A stretch of 13,872 bases of DNA from Rhizobacter sp. GTDB lineage: Bacteria > Pseudomonadota > Gammaproteobacteria > Burkholderiales > Burkholderiaceae_C. A program made the position numbers and the translations under genes. The notes under the pieces were generated by a model that was not told the DNA's origin, searched no databases, and saw only the letters and a list, made by a program, of their open reading frames with translations. This document shows positions 7,125 through 13,803 of this stretch, in pieces. The first letter of the stretch is position 1. Each line of letters opens with the position of its first letter. The DNA lies in assembly GCA_014380155.1 (NCBI GenBank), contig JACMKJ010000292.1, positions 1-13,872 on the forward strand. Reading direction: 5' to 3'.

Positions 7125-8123
7125 ATGCTGACGATCCGCCCCATCGCCGTCGCCGACCACGCCGCGTTCGTGAGCTTGCACGCTCGCTGCAGCGCCGACG
7201 CTGCCGAGCGTTTGATCGAGTCCTCGCAGCTTGCCTTTGCAGGCGACGGCGTCACGCCACGCCGACGCGTCTTCGTGCTGGAAGACACCCAACACCCTGG
7301 GGCGCTGCTGGGCGTGGCCGCCCTCTCGGGCAGCATCGGCCTGGACCTGCCCCGCTACAGCTATCGCAGCGGTGTGGTGGTGCATGCCTCGGCCGAACTC
7401 AAGATGTTCCACCGCGCCGACACCTTGCTGCTCGCGAATGACCACACAGGCTGCGCCGAGCTGCACGTGCCCCTGATGGCGAGCGACGACTCCACACGCG
7501 CACCCCAGCGCCTGCTGATCGATGGCATGCTGCTGTATGTGGCCGAGCAACCCGACCACTTTGCACCGCGCCTGATCGCCGAGCTGCCGGGTCTGCACTT
7601 CGACAGCGGTGGCTCACCTTTCTGGAGCGCCCTCGGCCGGCACTTCTACGCGAGCGAGGTGCCGCCCAACGATGTGTTCTTCGAGACCCCCGAGCGCAGC
7701 CACATAGCGCGGCTGATGCCCAAGCACCCGCTCTACAGCTCCTTCCTCGGTGCAGATGCGCAGGCTTGCATCGGCCAGCGCGCCATGGCTGCGCGAGCGG
7801 CGCACGATGCCCTTACCGCTCAAGGCTTTCGGTTCGGTGGGCATCTGAACATCTTCGACGCGGGGCCGATTGTCGAAGTCGATGTGGCTGACCTCACGGC
7901 ACTGAAGTCGAGCCAGGTGATGCAGGTTCGCATTGGCGAGCCCGGCCCCGGCCACAGCTGTCTCGTTGCAGGTGTGGGCGCAGATCGGGTAAGCGCCAGT
8001 CTGGTGCCGGCAGCGCTCGACGATGGGGCGCTGACCTTGAGCGCGACGCAAGCGCAGGCGCTTCGTGTGGAGACCGGGCAGCGCGTTCGTGTGATGGCGC
8101 AAGGTTCGAGGCAGGCGTCGTGA
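7125..8123 (+). CDS. aruG: Arginine N-succinyltransferase-like protein, subunit beta (AstA/AruG paralogue, divergent)
   Basis: This 332-residue paralogue of the preceding gene begins 1 nt after its stop. Shared landmarks are LTIRPIAVADHAAFVSL, RVFVLEDTQHPGALLGV, YSYRSGVVVHASAELK, NDHTGCAELH, GGSPFWSALGRHFY, IARLMPKHPLYSSFL and IFDAGPIVEVDV. NDHTG matches the single-gene AstA and the AruG type. The GQxHP element is not kept: the equivalent stretch is GQRAMAA (217-223), with Ala220 where the catalytic His is expected. The segment after NDHTG is also shortened and altered (around 115-135). This subunit may therefore depend on AruF for catalysis and serve for structure or substrate binding. The stop at 8121-8123 is the end of the tightly spaced block, and no clear terminator hairpin follows. 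Confidence 0.85.
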   Translation: MLTIRPIAVADHAAFVSLHARCSADAAERLIESSQLAFAGDGVTPRRRVFVLEDTQHPGALLGVAALSGSIGLDLPRYSYRSGVVVHASAELKMFHRADTLLLANDHTGCAELHVPLMASDDSTRAPQRLLIDGMLLYVAEQPDHFAPRLIAELPGLHFDSGGSPFWSALGRHFYASEVPPNDVFFETPERSHIARLMPKHPLYSSFLGADAQACIGQRAMAARAAHDALTAQGFRFGGHLNIFDAGPIVEVDVADLTALKSSQVMQVRIGEPGPGHSCLVAGVGADRVSASLVPAALDDGALTLSATQAQALRVETGQRVRVMAQGSRQAS

Positions 8124-8165
8124 CCTGAACGCGTGTGGTGCCGCGGCGACTCGCAGCTCGCGCGC

Positions 8166-8202
8166 TGTCGAGGTTGCGACACCAACTTGCAGCTTTGCGA
8201 CC
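8166..8202 (-). promoter_or_regulatory. Candidate ArgR (AraC-type) operator, two direct half-sites 21 bp apart
   Basis: On the minus strand, GGTCGC (8202-8197) is followed by 8 nt, AA (8188-8187) and 5 nt. TGTCGC (8181-8176) then comes with 8 nt and CA (8167-8166). This fits the P. aeruginosa ArgR pattern TGTCGC-N8-AA-N5 repeated in tandem, as I remember it: one hexamer is perfect, the other has one mismatch, and the AA is kept in one repeat. On the plus strand the core shows as TTGCGAC at 8174 and again at 8195. The distance of 21 bp is two helical turns, typical for AraC-family monomers. The site lies about 105 bp before the TonB receptor start. It may also be read as an inverted repeat (TGTCG, 6 nt, CGACA at 8166-8181). 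Confidence 0.5.
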
Positions 8203-8220
8203 GCCGCGTGCCAACCCTCG

Positions 8221-8248
8221 TTACAGCGCGCGTGGTGGCAGATAGCCT
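8221..8248 (+). promoter_or_regulatory. Weak candidate sigma-70 promoter for the TonB receptor gene
   Basis: TTACAG (8221-8226) as -35 and TAGCCT (8243-8248) as -10 are 16 nt apart. They lie just downstream of the candidate ArgR operator, as expected for an activated promoter with a poor -10. Only 3 of 6 bases of the -10 match consensus, so the position is tentative. Confidence 0.25.
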
Positions 8249-8296
8249 GAATGCGAAGACACGTTGATCACACGACGCCTCCCATTCAAACCACGC

Positions 8297-8300
8297 AAGG
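8297..8300 (+). promoter_or_regulatory. Ribosome binding site of the TonB receptor gene
   Basis: AAGG lies 6 nt before ATG 8307. It favours this start over the in-frame ATG 8340, which has no visible Shine-Dalgarno, even though 8340 would also leave a usable signal peptide. Confidence 0.5.
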
Positions 8301-8306
8301 CAGCCC

Positions 8307-11048
8307 ATGAAGAAATCATTCCCACGCACCGTTTTTGTGATGCATCCGTGTGCGCAGGCCGCGCTCATGGCCATTGGTTTTCTCGCGCACAGTGCCGCTC
8401 AGGCACAGGCCGTCGCCACCCCTCCTGCACCACCCGCTCAACTCGAACGTGTCGAGATCACCGGTTCATCGATCAAGCGCATCGATGCAGAAACAGCGCT
8501 GCCAGTGCAAGTCATCAAGCGCGAAGACATCGACAAGAGCGGCGTCACCACGGCCGCCGAACTCCTGACGAAGATCTCGGCCAACGCCGCCGGCTTGACG
8601 GATGGCGCGAGCATCACCGACAGCAACTCGGGTCAGCGCGGCTTCAACGCCGCCAACCTGCGCGGCATTGGCGTGTCTTCCACATTGGTTCTGCTCAACG
8701 GCCGCCGTCTGGCCAACTTCGCATCGCCGGGAGACGGCGCCGGGGTGGACCTGAACAACATTCCAGCGGCCGCATTGCAACGTGTCGAGGTGCTCAAGGA
8801 CGGCGCCTCGGCCATCTACGGCACCGATGCGATCGGCGGCGTGATCAACTTCATCACCCGCAAGGACTATGAGGGTGCGGACATCAGCGTTTCCGCCCTG
8901 GGCACGCAGCACGGCGGGGCGGGCAAGCGAACCTTCTCGCTGTCAGGGGGCACCGGCAACCTCGCCAAAGACGGATTCAATGCATTCGGTGTCGTCGACT
9001 ACCAGGAGCTCGATGCGTTGCGCTCCAGCCAGCGTGATTTCATCCGCGACAACAACATCCCTCAGACCCTGCCCTTTCTCTTGTCGAGCCGACCCTTCCC
9101 GGGCAACGTCCGGCTGACCCGCAGCCAGCTGAACACCATCCGCGCCAACGGCGCGCCCTACACCGGCCGCACCATCAACTTCACGGCCCCCGACTGCAGC
9201 CCCCCGACGAGTGTCTATGCGCCAGGCGGCCCCGCAGGCGCGGATGGCTGCAACTACGACTACATGCAAGACACCGAGATCTACCCGGAGTCGAAGAAGC
9301 TGGGCTTCCTCGGCCGCGGCACGCTGCAGGTGAACGACGCCCATCAGCTCTTCGCCGAAGCACTCCTGAGCCGCGCCAAGACCAAGTACGTGCTGAGCCC
9401 CCAACCGAACACCGTCACCGGCATTCAGCCGGGCACGCCGAACTACCCCACCGAGTTGGTCCAGTACGGCCTGACGGGGCCAGTCGAAGTGCGGTTTCGC
9501 GGCACCGAGATGGGCAACCGCAGCAATGAAGTCACGAGCGAGGCACAGCGCCTGGTGGTCGGGGCCTCGGGCCTGGTCGCCGGATGGGACTACGACACTG
9601 CGCTGAACCACAGCGTGAACAAGACGGTCGACGCCTATGTCGACGGCTACGTGCGCTTTGGTGCGCTGGAGGCCGGGGTGCGGGACGGCACCATCAACGC
9701 CTTCGGGCCGTCCTCCGCCGCAGGGCTCGACTACATCAACAGCATCAAGATCAATGATGAGGCGCGCAAGTCCAGGGGTACCAGCAACACGTTCGACATC
9801 AAGGCATCGCGCGGGCTGATGCAAATCGGCGGCGGCGAGCTGGGCTTGGCGCTCGGTGCCGAATACCGCCGCGAGCAGACCGAGTTCACCCCCTCGGCAC
9901 TGTTGATCAGCAACGACATCGCCGGCGACCGCGACAGCAGCGGCGGCCTGCCTCCACCGGTGGCCACGTCGAACAGTCGCAAGGTCGGTGCGATCTACGC
10001 CGAGTTCAATGCCCCGTTCACGAAAGAGCTGGAGGCCCAGTTCGCCGTTCGGCACGACCGCTACAGCGGTGTGGGCAACACCACCAATCCCAAGGTCGGC
10101 ATGCGCTACGTTCCGATGAAGGAGCTGTTGTTCCGGGGCTCGGCAGGCACGGGATTCCGCGCGCCATCGCTGTCGGAGCTGTACCGGCCAACGGTGTTCG
10201 GCACGGCAAGCAGCATCCTGCCCGACCCGGTCTTGTGTGCTGTCGAAGGCGGCGACCTGAGCCTTTGCGCCGATCAATGGCCGGTGGAGCGTCGCAGCAA
10301 CCCGAACCTCAAGCCGGAAAAGTCGCGTCAGTTCTCACTCGGCACGGTGGTCGAACCGGCGTCGCAGTGGAGTATCAGCGTCGACTACTGGAACATCCAG
10401 AAGCGAGACGTCATCGCCGACATCGGCGAACAAACAGTGCTGGCCAATCCGGACAAATATGCCGACCTGATCACTCGCGACGCCGACGGGTTCATCACCA
10501 ACATCGTTCTGGAGAAGCGCAACCAGGGCAAGCTCAAGACGTCGGGCATCGACCTGGGAGTGAACTGGCGCGGTGCTGCCGGCGAGCTGGGCAGCTTCGG
10601 CGCGAGCCTCAACGGCACGCTGGTGCTGGGCTACAAGTACCAGGCCGGCGAGGGAGAGGCGTACCAGGACAACCTGGGACGCTTTCTGAACGACAAGGCG
10701 ATCCAGCGTTGGCGGCACCGCCTCACCGTCGACTGGGACCGTGGGCCGTTCGGGCTCAGCCTGTCGAACACCTACCTTTCGAGCTACACCGACCAGAATA
10801 GCGCCATCGACCTGGAAAGCGGGCAACGTGTGGCCCCGCGCGAGGTCAAGGCTTATTCCTTGTGGGATCTGACGGGTTCGTACAGCGTGAGCCGTGACCT
10901 GAAGATCCGCGGCGGCATCCTGAACCTGCTCGACACCGCCCCGCCCTTCACCAACCAGGCTTACTACTTCCAGGCCTCATGGGACCCCACCTACGCCGAC
11001 CCGCGGGGGCGCGCGGCCTATGTCAGTTTGAACTACAGCTTCAGGTAG
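8307..11048 (+). CDS. TonB-dependent outer-membrane receptor
   Basis: This 913-residue protein is an outer-membrane beta-barrel for active uptake of a large or scarce substrate, powered by TonB/ExbBD (not in this window). Residues 1 to about 35 form a signal peptide ending in AQAQA. A TonB-box-like segment follows (LERVEITGS, 46-54). The plug domain spans roughly 60-190, with the usual RGFNAANLRGIG, VLLNGRRL and VEVLKDGASAIYGTDAIGGVINF. The rest is barrel, with GSAGTGFRAPSLSELYRP, NLKPEKSRQFSLG and a final strand YVSLNYSFR. Paired cysteines occur in putative outer loops (DCSPP with DGCNY; LCAVEGGDLSLC). This receptor style is common in Xanthomonas-like peptide/oligomer receptors. No siderophore-specific feature is evident. 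Context (AST operon upstream, candidate ArgR operator) suggests arginine-containing peptides, possibly cyanophycin fragments. That substrate is inferred. Confidence 0.93.
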   Translation: MKKSFPRTVFVMHPCAQAALMAIGFLAHSAAQAQAVATPPAPPAQLERVEITGSSIKRIDAETALPVQVIKREDIDKSGVTTAAELLTKISANAAGLTDGASITDSNSGQRGFNAANLRGIGVSSTLVLLNGRRLANFASPGDGAGVDLNNIPAAALQRVEVLKDGASAIYGTDAIGGVINFITRKDYEGADISVSALGTQHGGAGKRTFSLSGGTGNLAKDGFNAFGVVDYQELDALRSSQRDFIRDNNIPQTLPFLLSSRPFPGNVRLTRSQLNTIRANGAPYTGRTINFTAPDCSPPTSVYAPGGPAGADGCNYDYMQDTEIYPESKKLGFLGRGTLQVNDAHQLFAEALLSRAKTKYVLSPQPNTVTGIQPGTPNYPTELVQYGLTGPVEVRFRGTEMGNRSNEVTSEAQRLVVGASGLVAGWDYDTALNHSVNKTVDAYVDGYVRFGALEAGVRDGTINAFGPSSAAGLDYINSIKINDEARKSRGTSNTFDIKASRGLMQIGGGELGLALGAEYRREQTEFTPSALLISNDIAGDRDSSGGLPPPVATSNSRKVGAIYAEFNAPFTKELEAQFAVRHDRYSGVGNTTNPKVGMRYVPMKELLFRGSAGTGFRAPSLSELYRPTVFGTASSILPDPVLCAVEGGDLSLCADQWPVERRSNPNLKPEKSRQFSLGTVVEPASQWSISVDYWNIQKRDVIADIGEQTVLANPDKYADLITRDADGFITNIVLEKRNQGKLKTSGIDLGVNWRGAAGELGSFGASLNGTLVLGYKYQAGEGEAYQDNLGRFLNDKAIQRWRHRLTVDWDRGPFGLSLSNTYLSSYTDQNSAIDLESGQRVAPREVKAYSLWDLTGSYSVSRDLKIRGGILNLLDTAPPFTNQAYYFQASWDPTYADPRGRAAYVSLNYSFR

Positions 11049-11119
11049 AGAACGCGGTCTGGGCCACAAGCCGGCAACGTGGTTCCGCTGCGCTCGAGAG
11101 CGCGGTGGATCCTGAGAAG

Positions 11120-11149
11120 GACTCGGGCCATCGTCCCGAGTCTCTTCTT
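11120..11149 (+). terminator. Rho-independent terminator after the TonB receptor gene
   Basis: GACTCGGG (11120-11127) and CCCGAGTC (11135-11142) form a perfect 8-bp stem with a 7-nt loop. A pyrimidine-rich run, TCTTCTTCGCTTCTCG, follows. It starts 71 nt after the receptor stop. The tail is not a pure T-run, but stem and position fit termination and separate this unit from the next gene. Confidence 0.7.
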
Positions 11150-11215
11150 CGCTTCTCGTCTCATGAGCCCAGACGCACGCAGTTCCATTGGCGGCGCCGT
11201 GCCCCGCCCCCGTCC

Positions 11216-11221
11216 TACACT
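11216..11221 (+). promoter_or_regulatory. Possible -10 element giving a leaderless transcript for the CorA-like gene
   Basis: TACACT ends 6 nt before ATG 11228, so a start point 7 nt after the -10 would fall on the A of the start codon. No Shine-Dalgarno is seen before this ATG. No convincing -35 lies at 17 nt, and the upstream DNA is C-rich. Confidence 0.3.
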
Positions 11222-11227
11222 GCAACG

Positions 11228-12916
11228 ATGCAGCAAGACTCCGGCGCCCAGCACGATCTTCACAACCCGCACGCCCTCACGGTGCGCCACCTGCGTCAGG
11301 TGCTGCTGTGGCCGTTGCGGCTGATCCCAACGGGTACGTCGAACACGCAGCGCCGCGCGCCATGGCAGTTGCTTCGCGACATGGGCGACGCGACGCCGTG
11401 GCGTGAACACTTCGACGAGTACAACAGCGGTGCCGGTGGCTTTCACGAGCGTCACTACAACGAGTTCGTGAGCTTCCTGCCGTATGTCCAACGCTTCCTT
11501 TATGGAGAAGGGCGCAGTCGGCAAGCCGAAGGCGACGCCGCGAGCGGCTCTCCCATGCGCATCTTCCGCCGGCGTGACATCGCGGCCATGCGTGTGGTGC
11601 CGCGGCCCGGCGACCAACCGATCACGCTGCAGGTGGTTCACGTGGACCTGTACTTCCTGTACGGCGTCGACATCGTGCTGTTGAACGTGGAAGTGGCGGT
11701 CGACGAACTGACGCTGCAGTTGGCGCAGGAGTTGCTGTACCGCCTGGGCCGCGCCTACCCTGCCGGGTGGGATGCCAACGGTCACGCCTTGCATTGCCTG
11801 GCCTCCGTTGAATGGCTGGACGCCAGCGGCGCCACGCTGGCGCGCAGCGATGTGCAAGACAAGGATGCTTTCCTGGCCCATGTCGCCGAGCATCGTGCCC
11901 CACGCATCTCGGCACACTGGGAATACCTGCTGGCGCCGCTGGTCAACCACCACTCCGGAGCGTCGGGGGCGCTGCGCTTCCGCCAGATCGAGTACTACCG
12001 AATGCCGATGATGGCCTACCTGGCCGTGGACGAGCCGCGACAGCTGACGCGCAGCGACTACGTGCGCCTTGGGCTCGTCACTGGCGGCGGTGAAACTGCG
12101 CCCGGCAGCGAAGCCTCCCTGCCCTACGGCGAGCAGCACCTGGCCGATTTCGAACAGCAGTTTTGCTACGACCGCTTCTGGGTCGATTCTGGCGCCGCAC
12201 CCAACACGCGTTACCTTTGCTCGGGCTTGTCGATGATCGTGGTCGGCGACGAGCAGAGCACGTTCTACCGCTGCAGCGACCGCGGCGTGCTGGCACAGTT
12301 CCGGCACCAGCACTTCCTGCTGTTCCTCATCGCGCACTTCCAAAAGGCGACCTTGCTGATGATGTCCGACCAGTTGGCCGAAGCACTGGCCGTGCTGGAC
12401 ATCACGCGGCCCGAAAGCGTCAAACGCTTCAAGCGCGAGATCCGCAGCAGCTACGTCAGCTTCCTGGCTTTCACGCACCGCTACTGGTTCCACGAGGTCA
12501 GCGAGCAGGCGCACGTGAAGGCCTTGTTCCACCTATGCACTCGGCACCTGCAGACCGACAGCGTCTACGACGAGGTCAAGGAGCGCATTCGCGACATGAA
12601 CAGCTACCTCGACGCGGATTCACTGCGGCGCCAGGCCAACACCGTCGTGCGACTGACCGTGGTCACCATCCTGGGCCTGATCGGCACGATCACGACTGGC
12701 TTCCTGGGCATGAACCTGATCGCTGCCGCCGACGCGCCGCTGATACTGCGCACCCTGGCCTTCTTGGCCGTGCTGATGCTGACGCTGGCGCTGACGCTGT
12801 ACACGATTGCCAAGTCAAAGCGGCTGTCCGACTTCCTGGACATCGTGTCTGACGAGCGCGTGTCGACGTGGGCAAAGCTCAAGCAGTTTGTTGCCATCTG
12901 GACGTCCCGCGGCTGA
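11228..12916 (+). CDS. CorA-superfamily (GMN motif) membrane protein with a long N-terminal domain
   Basis: This 562-residue protein is probably a divalent-cation (Mg2+/Co2+-type) channel or a relative. Its C-terminus has two membrane segments (about 478-500 and 504-528). At the end of the first is the diagnostic GMN (494-496, in GFLGMNLI), followed by a short loop and a basic tail (IAKSKRLSDFL). Before the first segment is a long charged helix region (VKERIRDMNSYLDADSLRRQANTVVRLTVV), as in the CorA stalk helix. The N-terminal part of about 450 residues is longer than in classical CorA (about 316 total), and I recognise no named domain in it. GxN selectivity is intact, so ion transport is plausible, but specificity is unknown. 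ATG 11228 was chosen because the frame upstream runs into the terminator and the TonB receptor gene. The gene is separated from the arginine locus by a terminator. Confidence 0.75.
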   Translation: MQQDSGAQHDLHNPHALTVRHLRQVLLWPLRLIPTGTSNTQRRAPWQLLRDMGDATPWREHFDEYNSGAGGFHERHYNEFVSFLPYVQRFLYGEGRSRQAEGDAASGSPMRIFRRRDIAAMRVVPRPGDQPITLQVVHVDLYFLYGVDIVLLNVEVAVDELTLQLAQELLYRLGRAYPAGWDANGHALHCLASVEWLDASGATLARSDVQDKDAFLAHVAEHRAPRISAHWEYLLAPLVNHHSGASGALRFRQIEYYRMPMMAYLAVDEPRQLTRSDYVRLGLVTGGGETAPGSEASLPYGEQHLADFEQQFCYDRFWVDSGAAPNTRYLCSGLSMIVVGDEQSTFYRCSDRGVLAQFRHQHFLLFLIAHFQKATLLMMSDQLAEALAVLDITRPESVKRFKREIRSSYVSFLAFTHRYWFHEVSEQAHVKALFHLCTRHLQTDSVYDEVKERIRDMNSYLDADSLRRQANTVVRLTVVTILGLIGTITTGFLGMNLIAAADAPLILRTLAFLAVLMLTLALTLYTIAKSKRLSDFLDIVSDERVSTWAKLKQFVAIWTSRG

Positions 12917-13235
12917 GACGCTGCTTGGCGGCAAGCCGATCTCTCGCGCTGCGGTGTTTGGACCAACATTCGCAGGCGGCGGTCAAAGCGAACCAAAGTT
13001 CGGAATCGAAACCAATCGCATCGTTGGTGCGTGATGCTGCTTAAGGTACAAACCGACACTTCATGTCATAACAAGGCTTGCCCTGGTGGCTGCTATGGGG
13101 GCTATTTTGGGGGTGTTCAGGCCGTCTTACGCAATTTTGAGAAGTGGCTAGATTTTGAAACCACATCTATCTACAAACGACTACGGGTGGCCATTTGTGG
13201 CTACATGCCGCCTTTAACATTGACGTCCATATCAC
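12917..13235 (+). other. Intergenic stretch without a convincing gene, partly AT-richer
   Basis: Just after the CorA-like stop there are two short hairpins: GCTTG-gcgg-CAAGC (12923-12936), a weak terminator candidate, and CGAAC-caaa-GTTCG (12989-13002). From about 13031 the base composition becomes AT-richer than the operon. A 69-codon open frame (GTG 13031 or ATG 13034 to TAG 13240) begins MLLKVQTDTSCHNKACPGG and ends exactly within the GTTAGGC heptamer. Cassette-borne ORFs often do this, but it has no clear Shine-Dalgarno and no family I recognise. I see no tRNA or other RNA gene here. Confidence 0.4.
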
Positions 13236-13242
13236 GTTAGGC
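13236..13242 (+). repeat. Integron-like core heptamer GTTAGGC (R'-type)
   Basis: GTTAGGC fits the attC core GTTRRRY, the recombination point at the right end of an attC site. I found no matching RYYYAAC partner at a normal attC distance upstream, so this may be a remnant or chance. It is the exact complement of the GCCTAAC at 13727. Confidence 0.3.
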
Positions 13243-13726
13243 ATCGCGTGTCGCAGAGAGCTATGTCAAGTTCATTGAGCGCCTTTGCGTTGCGCACCCG
13301 GGCTACGCCCCGACGGGCTGTCCGTCCCGCTTCGCTGGCGGCCAGCGCACCGACCGAGGTTCTCGAAGCAAGCACATTTCAAGCATCTGCGCGGGCCGCT
13401 CGTCCGCTGGCGAGCGGCGCACTGCCCGAGCTTATCGCTACAAGAATTCAGTCCGGTTTTCTGGCCGGCGCAGCAACCTTTGTGCGTCGTTCTTTCCATT
13501 CGCATCGCCACGGAGTATTCACATTCACCGGCCGTGCTGCTTGCTCAAGCACCGCGGGGGTTCGCAGCAAAAGCCCTCTTTCCTATCCAGAGCCTTCGTT
13601 GTCAGCCTCGAATGCAACTCAAAGCACCGCAGTCTTCGGCGGCGCGGTAGGTGTGGTTGTCTGCTCGGTTGCTTTGGTTCAGCCTGCAAGCACAATCAAG
13701 TCAGGTTTTGCCCTTCCAAGCGCGCT
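13243..13726 (+). other. Cassette-like segment with clustered hairpins and no recognisable gene
   Basis: This segment lies between the GTTAGGC and GCCTAAC heptamers. A 174-codon frame (GTG 13248 to TAG 13772) is open throughout, but its product is low-complexity in Ala/Ser/Arg/Thr and ends by reading through the attC-like sequence (PNPAINRTAELVPV), so I do not call it a gene. Open frames also occur in other phases and on the minus strand (13272-13511). Hairpins are GACGG/CCGTC (13312-13326), CGCTGG/CCAGCG (13333-13347) and an 8-bp GCCGCTCG/CGAGCGGC (13395-13418). It may be a non-coding or decayed cassette. Confidence 0.35.
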
Positions 13727-13778
13727 GCCTAACCCGGCAATCAACCGGACTGCGGAGCTTGTTCCGGTTTAGTTGACA
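13727..13778 (+). repeat. attC-like site (integron recombination site), probably incomplete
   Basis: GCCTAAC (13727-13733) fits the left core RYYYAAC. It is followed by CCGGCAATCAACCGGAC, a wording I recall from chromosomal integron attC sites; translated, it gives the NPAINRT ending seen on many hypothetical proteins. AACCGGA (13743-13749) pairs with TCCGGTT (13763-13769) around a 13-nt loop, and TCAA/TTGA can extend the fold. The right core is poor: GTTGACA (13772-13778) instead of GTTRRRY. It abuts the start of the transposon-like sequence, as if the site had been cut or replaced there. Confidence 0.4.
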
Positions 13779-13790
13779 CTCGAACCTAAC

Positions 13791-13798
13791 GGAGAGAG
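13791..13798 (+). promoter_or_regulatory. Ribosome binding site of the transposase OrfA
   Basis: GGAGAGAG ends 5 nt before ATG 13804 and supports that start. Confidence 0.6.
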
Positions 13799-13803
13799 TC
13801 AAA

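Noticed and set aside
8943..10277. A 444-codon minus-strand open frame.
   Set aside because: It is antisense to the TonB receptor, has no recognisable domain, and is typical of GC-rich shadow frames.
10979..11227. An upstream in-frame start for the CorA-like gene.
   Set aside because: It would overlap the end of the TonB receptor gene and run through the terminator hairpin, with no family-like sequence in that part.
11033..12532. A 499-codon minus-strand open frame.
   Set aside because: It is antisense to the CorA-like gene, Gln/His/Val-rich, and without motifs.
13176..13242. A full attC site ending at GTTAGGC.
   Set aside because: No RYYYAAC partner or paired L boxes were found upstream; CTTTAAC at 13212 fails the first position and lies too close.
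13272..13511. A 79-codon minus-strand frame opposite the cassette-like segment.
   Set aside because: It reads across the hairpins, is low-complexity in Arg/Cys/Gly, and has no visible Shine-Dalgarno or known family.
13773..13778. A perfect -35 hexamer TTGACA at the IS boundary.
   Set aside because: No acceptable -10 lies 16-18 nt downstream, so I do not call a promoter.
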